Part shown: positions 16,435-24,346 of the stretch, in pieces
Position numbering within the stretch: the stretch's first letter is position 1
Layout of the letters: each line of letters begins with the position of its first letter
IMG/VR virus record: IMGVR_UViG_3300028653_000001
Coordinates: 1-48,561 of that record
Length of the DNA: 48,561 nucleotides
Reading direction: 5' to 3' (one strand)
DNA from: a virus
Position numbers and translations under genes: made by a program
The notes under the pieces: generated by a model
Told to the model about the DNA's origin: nothing
The model's input: only the letters and a program-made list of their open reading frames with translations
Database searches by the model: none

Positions 16435-18020
16435 TGACAAAAGAAGAGCTGCTCGAATATTACTCCTCACTGCTGATTTTTCAGTACAGGAACCAGCCCA
16501 AAGCCAAGGCTACTGCAAAGCTGCTTGCCAGCCTAAGCGTCTGCGATATGCTGCCCACCCTGCTCGGCGGGTGCTTTAATCTTGATACCGCCACCGGCGC
16601 GCAGCTGGACGTAATTGCAAAGATCGTAGGTATCAACCGCAGGGTCTACGGCCTCGATCTCGAGCACACCTATTTCAGCTTTGACAATTACGCCGGAGAT
16701 GGTGGCGTAGGCATGGGAGATTATACCGTTGACCCTTACCCGTCCGCGCTGTTCCGGCAGTACAACATCGACGCCATATATACCTGCTCCGACTTTGAAC
16801 TGCTGGCGTTGATAAAACTCAAGATCATTCAGAACTGCGCCCGCATGACCACCAAGGGTATTACCGACGCGCTGTACGCAGCATTCGAAAAAGACATCAC
16901 AATGACCGACACAACGCCGGTATACGCATATACTCCGGACATAGAACTCGACTACATGGAGTACTCCTCCGACGCCCTCGCCCGGGAGGCTTATAAAAGC
17001 AATTCCGAGGTAGTCGATCAACAATATATTGGTGTAGAAAACAATGCAACCCTGACAGTCGGGAAGGACTCCAACGGGGGAACTGCTTCAGCACAGAGTT
17101 TTATATTGTCTGGAACTAAAACTGTTACTTCCGTAGAGGTAATGCGGGGAGCCAGAGTAGGAATCCCCACTGGTAATTGGACGTTGCGAATAGAAACTAA
17201 TGTCGGTGGCTTACCATCGGGAATACTCGCCGACGTCAATGCGGAGGTTGTTGTTTCTCCGCCATCCAGCGACGGGACAACTGTTAAGGGCACCTTTGCG
17301 ACTCCTTTTAATCTTAGCGCGGGAACAACCTATTGGCTTGTAATAGTGGGGGACGCTCAGTCCTCGGATAACTACTGGGCTCTGTCGAGTTACGACTCCG
17401 GCTCATCATACGCCAATGGCACTGCCGCAATACGCGCCGTAGATTCGAACTGGTATGTCCAGGGAATTGATATGTGGTTCAAGATATACGTTCAGGGATC
17501 AGTGTACCTGCAGTCCTATTCCGAATCCACAATCAAAACTCAAGGCAGTTATGCGTTGAAGGCGGTGGCGGCGATAACTACCTCGCTTAACAAAGCCCTC
17601 ACCCATACCTTTGCCTCTCCGCTCAACCTTTCAGGGATAAATACTGCCGAGTTTGACATCAGGGCAAGCAGGACGGGGGCGAATATAAAGGTCGAACTGC
17701 ACAACGCCAACGGGACGACAACCGAGATAACCCCCACCATTTCATCGGCTGGCACATACCAGACGGTGATTTGGGATTTATCAGCCGTGGTTGACGCCGA
17801 CAAGAACGCCATAGATAGCATCATCGTCACCGTCGTCAACGCTGATGCCGCCAATACATTTTACATCGACAACTTCAACGGCGGGGCGTATACGCCGACC
17901 GTTGTTGCGGGACTGTACTACACAGCGATACCGCTTTACACAACGGTAATAACGGTCGCTAAGTTTTTGAATATCTTGCCCAAGCCGATGGGAATTGCGA
18001 CCTTTGTAAATTACTCATAA
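16431..18020 (+). CDS. Tail protein (DUF2612-like) with inserted carbohydrate-binding-like domains
   Basis: A 529-residue protein overlapping gene J by four bases. Residues about 1-195 match the wedge/tail-I-type DUF2612 start: FNLDTATGAQLDVIAKIVGINRRVYG, YFSFDNY, FELLALIKLKIIQNCARMTTKGITDALYAAF. The last 35 residues (AIPLYTTVITVAKFLNILPKPMGIA) are the usual end of the same family. Between them, about 300 residues form two beta-sandwich-like units. The first runs from about 205 to 350 (IPTGNWTLRIETNVGGLPSG, NLSAGTTYWLVIVGD). The second runs from about 360 to 490 (SYSESTIKTQGSYALKAV, NLSGINTAEFDIRASRTGA, NTFYIDNFNGG). These look like sugar-binding modules inserted in the baseplate arm. Confidence 0.7.
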   Translation: MMTKEELLEYYSSLLIFQYRNQPKAKATAKLLASLSVCDMLPTLLGGCFNLDTATGAQLDVIAKIVGINRRVYGLDLEHTYFSFDNYAGDGGVGMGDYTVDPYPSALFRQYNIDAIYTCSDFELLALIKLKIIQNCARMTTKGITDALYAAFEKDITMTDTTPVYAYTPDIELDYMEYSSDALAREAYKSNSEVVDQQYIGVENNATLTVGKDSNGGTASAQSFILSGTKTVTSVEVMRGARVGIPTGNWTLRIETNVGGLPSGILADVNAEVVVSPPSSDGTTVKGTFATPFNLSAGTTYWLVIVGDAQSSDNYWALSSYDSGSSYANGTAAIRAVDSNWYVQGIDMWFKIYVQGSVYLQSYSESTIKTQGSYALKAVAAITTSLNKALTHTFASPLNLSGINTAEFDIRASRTGANIKVELHNANGTTTEITPTISSAGTYQTVIWDLSAVVDADKNAIDSIIVTVVNADAANTFYIDNFNGGAYTPTVVAGLYYTAIPLYTTVITVAKFLNILPKPMGIATFVNYS

Positions 18021-18035
18021 CTAAGGAGAATATCA

Positions 18036-18785
18036 ATGGCAAAGAAAACGCGAATAACAATGATCCCCTTCGCCGAGAGCGCAACCACATCAACGGTGGG
18101 CGTATTCGGGTCGAAGTATAGCGCCAGCCCGGCAACGTCCAAAGACCCCACGGTTATCCAGAGCCTGGCCAACTGGGGCCTGGGGTTGATATCGGCGGTG
18201 ATCGGGGTGAGGACGCCCTGCCTGGAGGATCTCAACGGAATATTCCTGGTGTTCTCCTATATGCTCTGTTACCTCATGGAGACAGGAATGCCCGAGTACG
18301 ACGCGGCAACTAATTATTGCCAGAATGCGTATTGCCAGGTTTCCGGGGTTTTATATTGCTCCTTAGTGACTGACAACATCGGAAACACCCCGGCCAGCAG
18401 CCCGACGAAGTGGGTTGCGGTAATCGATACCGACGTAACCATGGCCGCAAATTCCGACACAGTGGTTCCTTCCCAGAAAGCTGTGGCGGCCTATGTTACC
18501 GGGAGGGCCCCGCAGATATCCATATTGACAGGCACCGTCGCTCATGGCGGGACGATCCCGCTTCCTGCAGGATATACCGAGGTGCAGTGCAAGTGGATGG
18601 TTTCTCCCAGCGATATGCACGGATGGTCGGATGGTGGCGGCGGTATCGCGGCAGACATGCAGATACAGTGTTCGGCCATTGGGACGCGAGCGGTAACCTG
18701 CCAGGCAAGGGTATTGGATAACGGCGGCGGTTGGCAGGCGTGGTATGCAGGCACCGCCAATTATATGATTATCGGGACAAAGTAA
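18036..18785 (+). CDS. Tail fibre protein
   Basis: A 249-residue protein with CTAAGGAGAATATCA before ATG 18036. It has an N-terminal anchor-like stretch, a central segment of the fibre type (AATNYCQNAYCQVSGVLYCSLVTDNIGNTPASSPTKWVAV) seen in carbohydrate-binding fibre repeats, a DTVVPSQKAVAAYV motif common in fibre stalks, and a C-terminal beta domain (HGWSDGGGGIAADMQIQCSAIG). It likely takes part in host recognition together with the neighbouring fibre genes. Confidence 0.65.
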   Translation: MAKKTRITMIPFAESATTSTVGVFGSKYSASPATSKDPTVIQSLANWGLGLISAVIGVRTPCLEDLNGIFLVFSYMLCYLMETGMPEYDAATNYCQNAYCQVSGVLYCSLVTDNIGNTPASSPTKWVAVIDTDVTMAANSDTVVPSQKAVAAYVTGRAPQISILTGTVAHGGTIPLPAGYTEVQCKWMVSPSDMHGWSDGGGGIAADMQIQCSAIGTRAVTCQARVLDNGGGWQAWYAGTANYMIIGTK

Positions 18786-18824
18786 AAATAACCTAAACGA
18801 GGTATGAAATCATAAGGAGAGCCC

Positions 18825-19190
18825 ATGGACGCATACTTTCAGAAAGGCATACAGCTTGAACCTCTCGCCCCTGGGGAGAGCCTCTATCTACCCGTTACTT
18901 TAAAAGACGAGGTTTCTGGACTACCCATAAACCTTGACGGGTACAACGCAAAGATGCAGGTAAGGCAGACGGCTGATGGGGCAGACCCTGCGCTTCTGAC
19001 ATTCTCGACCGATGATAACTCTATAATCATAACGGCCGTCACCGGGTTGCTCGAGATATACGGGACACCGGCCATGACCGTCGACCTTCAGCCAGGCATG
19101 ACGGTGTGGGATCTGTTCATCTATAAGGACGGGGTAGCAACGAAGATACTGTACGGAACATTGCCAATCGAGCCGAGCGTAACGAGGTGA
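18825..19190 (+). CDS. Fibre-associated protein, BppU-like pattern
   Basis: A 121-residue protein with ATAAGGAGAGCCC before ATG 18825. Its PGESLYLPVTLKDEVSGLPINLDGYNAKMQVR start and LLTFSTDDNSIIIT middle resemble the small 'upper baseplate' N-terminal module (strand, D-G-x-A-x-M-Q-V-R) used in baseplate-fibre linkers. A linker role is inferred from pattern and position. It overlaps the next start by four bases. Confidence 0.55.
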   Translation: MDAYFQKGIQLEPLAPGESLYLPVTLKDEVSGLPINLDGYNAKMQVRQTADGADPALLTFSTDDNSIIITAVTGLLEIYGTPAMTVDLQPGMTVWDLFIYKDGVATKILYGTLPIEPSVTR

Positions 19191-19573
19191 ATACTCCCAC
19201 AACGGTAGTCAGTAGGCAGCAGGTGGTGGAGGCGAATATTCCATTGAAAACTGTTGCCGTTATAAAGCGCCAACAGGCTGTCGACGTCTATAAACCAGAG
19301 AAGAATCTTTCCGTGATAAAGAGGCAGCAGACCATAAACATTACCGCCGAGGTGCCCATGCTCGTAGCATTTAAGCCGTTCACATTCGTCGCCACTGAGG
19401 GCCAGACAATATTCCCTCTCGACAAAGCACCCAGGCGTATAATTCTGCTGGCCATAAATGGTGCCACGCAGAACGAGGAGGGGGGAGATTTTGTTCTCTC
19501 AGGCAGCAATATAACTTTGAGTGCGGGGGTGTCGGCAGGGGATAACGTATACGGAATTTATCAGGAGCCATAA
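19187..19573 (+). CDS. Fibre-region protein with 18-residue repeats
   Basis: A 128-residue protein starting at GTG 19187, which overlaps the previous stop. RQQ recurs at residues 10-12, 28-30 and 46-48, so the N-terminal half is three copies of an 18-residue unit (VSRQQVV, VIKRQQAV, VIKRQQTI). The C-terminal half is a beta-strand module (FTFVATEGQTIFPLDKAPRRIILLAINGA) typical of the short head module found on phage fibres and accessory proteins. It may be a linker between BppU-like protein and the long fibre. Confidence 0.6.
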   Translation: MNTPTTVVSRQQVVEANIPLKTVAVIKRQQAVDVYKPEKNLSVIKRQQTINITAEVPMLVAFKPFTFVATEGQTIFPLDKAPRRIILLAINGATQNEEGGDFVLSGSNITLSAGVSAGDNVYGIYQEP

Positions 19574-19576
19574 ACC

Positions 19577-21901
19577 ATGAAACGAACAATACTGACTCTG
19601 GCCCTGGCGATAGGGCTGATTGCTTCCGCAGTATTCGCTGGAACGAAGGTTCCTTCCAAGGATGTTACGGTAAACACGACATCATTCCAGAAGAACCTGG
19701 GAGTGAACGACTCTGACGTGCAGCACGCGCTCCAGACCATCGATAACATCACGATCGTCTCCACCGAATTGGATCCGGTCTGGAACGCGTCGAAGGCGGG
19801 GTACTTTAATAAGAGCTCTGACACTACCGACAATGCAACCCAGGGTTCTGTCAACAAGTACGCCAACACCACCAAAGAAGACAACGGCCAGACCGCGTAC
19901 ACCTGGGGCAACCATTCCCAGGCTGGCTACATCAAGAACCTGACCTCATTCACCACCGATGATCTGACACAGGGTTCCACCAATAAATACGCCAATGTAA
20001 CCGCCGAAGGACTGGCTCACTCTCATGCCAATAAATCGGTGCTGGATAGCATTCAGGAAGCACTGACTACCGCCCTCAAGTCTACATACGACAGCGTAGT
20101 CACCCTGGTCAATGGCAACTACACCACATGGAACGCCAAAGCTGACTATTCCTTCGGCGCTCACAACTTCACTGGCACCGGAAATATGACCTCCGGCAAC
20201 TTTACCACTACAGGAAACGTCACCGCCGTGAATATGACCGCCACTAACTTCCTCGGCTCAGGATCAGCACTTACCGGGGTACTTCATACGGAAACCGACC
20301 CCCTCTCACTTCATCTCGACCAAACCACACCTCAGACTGTTGTGAATGGTGTTCCATTATTCAATCTGGGTATCAAATCTCCTAAACTCTATCCGGCTGT
20401 CGACTCTACCACAGCGGTACAGATAAATAAGGCTAACGGTACGACGAATGTAATGAACATCGACACCACCAATGGCAGGGTGGGGATTGGGACGGTGGCA
20501 CCAAGTCAATTGCTGAATATTGTGGGTGGGACAGATAGCAGTAACTTTTTAAGTGTAGATAGGTCTGACCATGCTAATTGTTTACAGGTTACCTCAGGAG
20601 ATTATGATTATTCAGTTACGAAAGCGGATAATATATATGTAACTAAATGTTTGGGGGTTGGGTATGAAGCAGTAAATTCTAGAAATATACCTTTCGCTGT
20701 TGGTAGAAAATCCGCCAACACCGCCACCATCCAAGAGATGTTGCGGATTGCTACCACCTCCACTGGCACAGTAGCGGCTAATTTTGGGGCAAGTATTGAT
20801 ACATATTTGGAGGACGCAAGTGGTAATGCCGCACAGCAAGCAAGCTCGATTGGAACAATCTGGACTACACCTACACATGGGGCTGAGAGTTCGGCGATTA
20901 CATTTAGTGGCGTAACCGCTGGGGGAGCGTTGACGGAGTGGGGGAGGATGTATGGGGCGAGTGCAGGGACTGGTGGAACGTTAGAGGTGGACGTAAATGG
21001 AATAAGGACAACAGGATTACCAATAAATGGATTACTATTAAATAATACAGCAGCTTCTACTGCTGGAGTTACTACTCAATTCCCTCCTGCTATAATTTTC
21101 AAAGGTTCTAGTTATACTTCGGGTGCTAATCATACAGTTCAATTAGCTTTGGCATTTGAACCTGACACAGGTTTTAGTGATGCGGGATATTTTAAAATAT
21201 TTACACAAAAAGATTCAGAGGGATGGATAGAAAGATTAAGTATGGTTAGAGGATATTTTACTTCCCAATTGGGATGGAGATGGCAAGGTTCTAGTGAGTC
21301 AATTCCTACCTCAACTGGCTCAATATATTATACTACCGACTTGGCTACGGCTGGAACTGATAGATATTCTCCCCCTATAATAATGTATGGTCAAGGTTGG
21401 AAAACTGCTGCTGCAGCGGGTTCACAATCCATGTCTTTAGGACAAATTCTCGCTCCTGAACAGGGAAATACTAATCCTATTGGTGTTTATAAAATGTTTT
21501 ATGGAACAAATGCTATTACTCCAGTTGAAACCAATGAACTCTGCCGCTACGAATGGGGCGACCGTCTTGGAGTAGACTTCAATAAATTAGCCATAGCAGG
21601 GTATCATTTTAATGTAACCGCCCCGATAACTTTCCAAGCGGCAGGTAATGGTATAGTCCTCAAACAAGGTGCGAATGGTAAGTGTGGGACATTTGTACTC
21701 ACGGGCGTTACCCCCGTTAGTGTTGCCAATTCTTCCATAGCGATAACTGACGTGATAATGTTTTCGTTAAACACTGTGGGCGGTACAGTAGGTGCGCATC
21801 CGCAAATTCAAACTATAACCGCTGGGGTAGGATTTACAGTGAGTGGGAGTGCATTGGACACAAGTACGATGAATTACGCAATTATCTCTAACGCAAGTTA
21901 A
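19577..21901 (+). CDS. Large tail fibre/receptor-binding protein with signal-peptide-like N-terminus
   Basis: A 774-residue fibre protein. The first 22 residues (MKRTILTLALAIGLIASAVFAG) are a textbook Sec signal with an A-x-A cleavage site, odd for a virion part assembled in the cytoplasm. Residues 30-280 carry stalk repeats (TQGSVNKYANTT, TQGSTNKYANVT, TTWNAKADYSFGAHNFTGTG, NFLGSGSALTG). Residues about 310-655 (20500-21540) use AT-rich codons, unlike the flanks. The end (VSVANSSIAITDVIMFSLNTVGGTVG, GSALDTSTMNYAIISNAS) is a fibre tip type seen in many phages. The AT-rich middle suggests exchange of a receptor-binding module. Confidence 0.75.
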   Translation: MKRTILTLALAIGLIASAVFAGTKVPSKDVTVNTTSFQKNLGVNDSDVQHALQTIDNITIVSTELDPVWNASKAGYFNKSSDTTDNATQGSVNKYANTTKEDNGQTAYTWGNHSQAGYIKNLTSFTTDDLTQGSTNKYANVTAEGLAHSHANKSVLDSIQEALTTALKSTYDSVVTLVNGNYTTWNAKADYSFGAHNFTGTGNMTSGNFTTTGNVTAVNMTATNFLGSGSALTGVLHTETDPLSLHLDQTTPQTVVNGVPLFNLGIKSPKLYPAVDSTTAVQINKANGTTNVMNIDTTNGRVGIGTVAPSQLLNIVGGTDSSNFLSVDRSDHANCLQVTSGDYDYSVTKADNIYVTKCLGVGYEAVNSRNIPFAVGRKSANTATIQEMLRIATTSTGTVAANFGASIDTYLEDASGNAAQQASSIGTIWTTPTHGAESSAITFSGVTAGGALTEWGRMYGASAGTGGTLEVDVNGIRTTGLPINGLLLNNTAASTAGVTTQFPPAIIFKGSSYTSGANHTVQLALAFEPDTGFSDAGYFKIFTQKDSEGWIERLSMVRGYFTSQLGWRWQGSSESIPTSTGSIYYTTDLATAGTDRYSPPIIMYGQGWKTAAAAGSQSMSLGQILAPEQGNTNPIGVYKMFYGTNAITPVETNELCRYEWGDRLGVDFNKLAIAGYHFNVTAPITFQAAGNGIVLKQGANGKCGTFVLTGVTPVSVANSSIAITDVIMFSLNTVGGTVGAHPQIQTITAGVGFTVSGSALDTSTMNYAIISNAS

Positions 21902-21912
21902 CTAACGGAGGA

Positions 21913-22311
21913 ATGATGAAATCTTTTCTGGCAATATTGATCGTCCTGGGGTTAAGCGTTCCGGTATGGGCGGAAGAAACCGTTACCAAGCTGGACGCTA
22001 ATTCAGTGCGTATCACCATATCTAACGTGAGCGACAAGGAAGGTGTCAAGACCACTATCTCTCAGGAAAAGACCTTCACCCTGGATGAGCTGACCTCCGC
22101 CAAGTCTGCTTCTGAATCTGCCCTCAAGTCCTGGGAAGATGCCAAGAAAAAGGCAGACGAGAACATTGCCATACAGACCGAGCAGGTGGCTCTGTGGGAT
22201 AGGCTGATTGCTGAGAGTACAAAACAGGGGATTGTAAGCGCGGCAAAGGTGGAGAAGATGGAAGCCGCTCCGATGGCTGATGGTGAGAATACAGTAGAGG
22301 AACTTAAATAA
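21913..22311 (+). CDS. Exported coiled-coil protein, unknown function
   Basis: A 132-residue protein (131 if translation starts at the second ATG, 21916, which is better spaced from GGAGGA at 21907-21912). It has an N-terminal signal peptide (FLAILIVLGLSVPVWA, cut before EE), then about 50 residues of coiled coil (SAKSASESALKSWEDAKKKADENIAIQ). No lipobox cysteine. It follows the fibre gene and precedes membrane genes, so it may be a periplasmic lysis accessory, but no family was recognised. Confidence 0.65.
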   Translation: MMKSFLAILIVLGLSVPVWAEETVTKLDANSVRITISNVSDKEGVKTTISQEKTFTLDELTSAKSASESALKSWEDAKKKADENIAIQTEQVALWDRLIAESTKQGIVSAAKVEKMEAAPMADGENTVEELK

Positions 22312-22320
22312 GGAGGAGCG

Positions 22321-22581
22321 ATGGGTTCGGGTGCGGAAGATGCACTGTACAGTAGGGTAAACTTCCTGGAGCAGAAGTCAGCGGTAAGAGAAGAACAGAT
22401 CCGAACGCTTGAGGGTGTCCAGGTAAGCCTCATCTGCAAGATTGATGAGATAAACAAGAAGCTTACTGAGATACAGCTCCAGCTGATAAAACGGCTCCCG
22501 GCCTGGGGAGTATTCGTTCTGACGGGGTTATGTAGCATTACCACCGGACTGGCGGTATTCGTTATTACACAGCATAAATGA
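22321..22581 (+). CDS. XhlA/holin-like coiled-coil membrane protein
   Basis: An 86-residue protein with AATAAGGAGGAGCG before ATG 22321. An N-terminal coiled coil (YSRVNFLEQKSAVREEQI, KIDEINKKLTEIQLQLIKRL) is followed by one C-terminal membrane helix (WGVFVLTGLCSITTGLAVFVI). That layout is that of haemolysin XhlA-type proteins, which act with holins. It overlaps the next gene by four bases. Confidence 0.65.
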   Translation: MGSGAEDALYSRVNFLEQKSAVREEQIRTLEGVQVSLICKIDEINKKLTEIQLQLIKRLPAWGVFVLTGLCSITTGLAVFVITQHK

Positions 22582-22769
22582 ACGCCAAGCTCGAACGCCT
22601 AATCAGGGAAAGGGCATTCGAGATATGGCAGGTGCGCCAGGCGATGGGTATGAGATTCAAGCCCAATAGGGCCGGGGCGATGGTAGAGATCACGGCCCAG
22701 GATGACTGGCTGGAAGCGGAAGACGATATCGCCAACCCGGAGAGCGCATATGCCGCAGACCAGAACTGA
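22578..22769 (+). CDS. DUF2934-like small protein
   Basis: A 63-residue protein. LIRERAFEIWQVRQAMGMRF followed by DDWLEAEDDI matches the small DUF2934 pattern (IRERAY-x-IWE, then D-W-x-x-AE). Function unknown; it is common in phages and bacteria. The ATGA overlap with the upstream gene supports translation. Confidence 0.6.
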   Translation: MNAKLERLIRERAFEIWQVRQAMGMRFKPNRAGAMVEITAQDDWLEAEDDIANPESAYAADQN

Positions 22770-22914
22770 CCTTCGGTGCCCGGTGGACAGATTCCACACT
22801 GTCTGCAAGATAACAAAGTACGGGCCCGTATGCACCCTTTGTGGCACACTCATAACCAAGGATGAAGTACAGCGTCAGATGAAGCAGTTAAAAAGGGAGG
22901 TTAGCAATGGCTGA
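22750..22914 (+). CDS. Small Cys-containing protein (possible zinc ribbon)
   Basis: A 54-residue protein starting at ATG 22750, with GGAGAG five bases upstream. The Cys pattern LRCPVDRFHTVCKI and VCTLCGTLI (C-x8-C, then C-x2-C) could bind zinc. It overlaps both neighbours. Com-like translation activators have a similar size, but no clear match is claimed. Confidence 0.5.
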   Translation: MPQTRTDLRCPVDRFHTVCKITKYGPVCTLCGTLITKDEVQRQMKQLKREVSNG

Positions 22915-23134
22915 GATGTCTGGCCGCAAGTTTTCTACCGTAGCAATCGTATCGACGTATTGTGTTACCATATTGGGGGCGCTCGCCTTGACCACGATGA
23001 AAATCATGACCGTGGAAGTTTTCATTGCGATGCTCTCAGGATTTGGGGGCGTTGTTATGTACATCGTCAAGGCGTACTTTGATGACAAAGACCGTTCTTT
23101 ACAAACCACAACCAATGGAGGGCAACCCAAATGA
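22907..23134 (+). CDS. Holin (two membrane helices)
   Basis: A 75-residue protein with AAAGGGAGGTTAGCA before ATG 22907. Two membrane helices (VAIVSTYCVTILGALAL and VFIAMLSGFGGVVMYIVKAYF) joined by a short loop, and a charged tail (DDKDRSLQTTTNGGQPK), are the class II holin layout. It would form the membrane lesion that times lysis. The likely muramidase is not nearby but on the other strand at 42753-43184. Confidence 0.65.
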   Translation: MAEMSGRKFSTVAIVSTYCVTILGALALTTMKIMTVEVFIAMLSGFGGVVMYIVKAYFDDKDRSLQTTTNGGQPK

Positions 23135-23532
23135 AGAGGCATATAATGTTGGTGGCAGTGTTTCTCGTAGCGATGACCGGCGTGTGCCGCGCGCAGTCCA
23201 CCGATACGTTAACCTTGGACGACGTGCTCTCAAAGGCGAGCGGTGTTAAGTCAGGCGTGTTCTACAACATCGAGGATAGCAAGTTCCAGGTCATCAATAG
23301 CTTCTCAGTCGCAGAGTACAAGGGGTTCAGCCTGGACATCGGTTATGCCAGCCAGCAGGTGCTGTGCGCGAGCCTTAACTACGAAGTGGCCCGCCTTGAG
23401 AACTTTGGAATCAAGTTGCCGGTGTTAAAGGATGTGGTGGCCAAGGTAGGCGCAACTGCAGGCATAAAGCGCCTGGGTGGCAGCAATGAGTTCGTCTACG
23501 GGCCTGACGCTGTATTGCAGGTGAGGTTCTAA
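23131..23532 (+). CDS. Exported protein, unknown function
   Basis: A 133-residue protein with an N-terminal signal peptide (HIMLVAVFLVAMTGVCRAQ, cut after A-x-A-like CRA). The mature part alternates hydrophobic and polar residues (GVFYNIEDSKFQVINSFSVAEYKGFSLDIGYA) and ends with F (VLQVRF), as outer-membrane beta strands do. It may be a small outer-membrane or periplasmic protein changing the host surface, for example superinfection exclusion. Not assigned. Confidence 0.6.
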   Translation: MKRHIMLVAVFLVAMTGVCRAQSTDTLTLDDVLSKASGVKSGVFYNIEDSKFQVINSFSVAEYKGFSLDIGYASQQVLCASLNYEVARLENFGIKLPVLKDVVAKVGATAGIKRLGGSNEFVYGPDAVLQVRF

Positions 23533-23900
23533 TGAAGAACTGGGCCGTGTTGATATTCGTGGCAGTGCTGCTGGCGACTAACACTGGCACCGGCTTCTAC
23601 TGCTACGAAAAAGGCAAGGCCGTGGCATACTCCAAGGTAGCCAAGGAGGTGCCCACGCAGACATACAACGCCCAGGGTCAGCAGAACATAGCAAACACTT
23701 ACCAGAATGTGCCCCTGCGGCCCGCGCTCAGCCTGTTCAGTTGGGGGCGTTTTCACCTTGTTAGCTTTGACCAGGCAGCAGTAATAATGAATGCAACCCA
23801 GCGCATCACCCAAAAGTCTCCGGAAAAGCCGACTGCGCTTACGCTGCAGCGCACTGCGACCGCTAAAACGCACATTGCCACCAAGGGGGTAAAAAGGTGA
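23532..23900 (+). CDS. Membrane-anchored or exported small protein
   Basis: A 122-residue protein with an N-terminal hydrophobic helix (WAVLIFVAVLLATNTGTGFYCY) and a basic C-terminus. No lipobox is certain, although a cysteine follows the helix. The TAATG junction shares its ATG with the previous stop. It may be a spanin-like anchored protein given the lysis neighbourhood, but no coiled coil is visible. Function unknown. Confidence 0.55.
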   Translation: MKNWAVLIFVAVLLATNTGTGFYCYEKGKAVAYSKVAKEVPTQTYNAQGQQNIANTYQNVPLRPALSLFSWGRFHLVSFDQAAVIMNATQRITQKSPEKPTALTLQRTATAKTHIATKGVKR

Positions 23901-24346
23901 TAAAAGTAGCACTTTGTTTATTGTTGGCAGCCCTATGGCGCATAGGTGGTTGGCACTGGCGCGTGGCCCGCATAGTAGTGATACCGGCCATAGTGGGGGT
24001 ATTCTACGCTTTTACGAGCCCGCTGCTTGGAGTTCTCATGTTTGTGAGCGCCAACATTATAAGGCTGGGCGATGGTAATTGGAGTCCTGAAGATGACCCC
24101 AAGCCCAGCTTCTTCGGTTGGCTTACGCACGATCGCACAGGAGTATGGACAAAGGGGCTCCATGGCCTTACTTGTGGATTAGTGGCCCCCTTGCCGCGCT
24201 TCTTCATTGGCGGGATGAACGTGTGGCATTACCTGCTGTGGGCTATCGGCTTTGGAGTGGTCAGTGCCCTCTTGCGCCTTACGAAGCAGGTCTGGATTGA
24301 AGAACCTTGCCGTGGTGCATGGTTTGCCGGTGTGATGTTTATCTAA
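23897..24346 (+). CDS. Integral membrane protein, unknown function
   Basis: A 149-residue protein starting at GTG 23897, with AAGGGGG seven bases upstream. It has three to four membrane helices (VALCLLLAALWRIGGWHW, IVVIPAIVGVFYAFTSPLLGVLMFV, VWHYLLWAIGFGVVSALL). It is the last gene of the rightward unit and overlaps the stop of the leftward unit by four bases. No family recognised; superinfection exclusion or lysis accessory are possible. Confidence 0.6.
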   Translation: MIKVALCLLLAALWRIGGWHWRVARIVVIPAIVGVFYAFTSPLLGVLMFVSANIIRLGDGNWSPEDDPKPSFFGWLTHDRTGVWTKGLHGLTCGLVAPLPRFFIGGMNVWHYLLWAIGFGVVSALLRLTKQVWIEEPCRGAWFAGVMFI

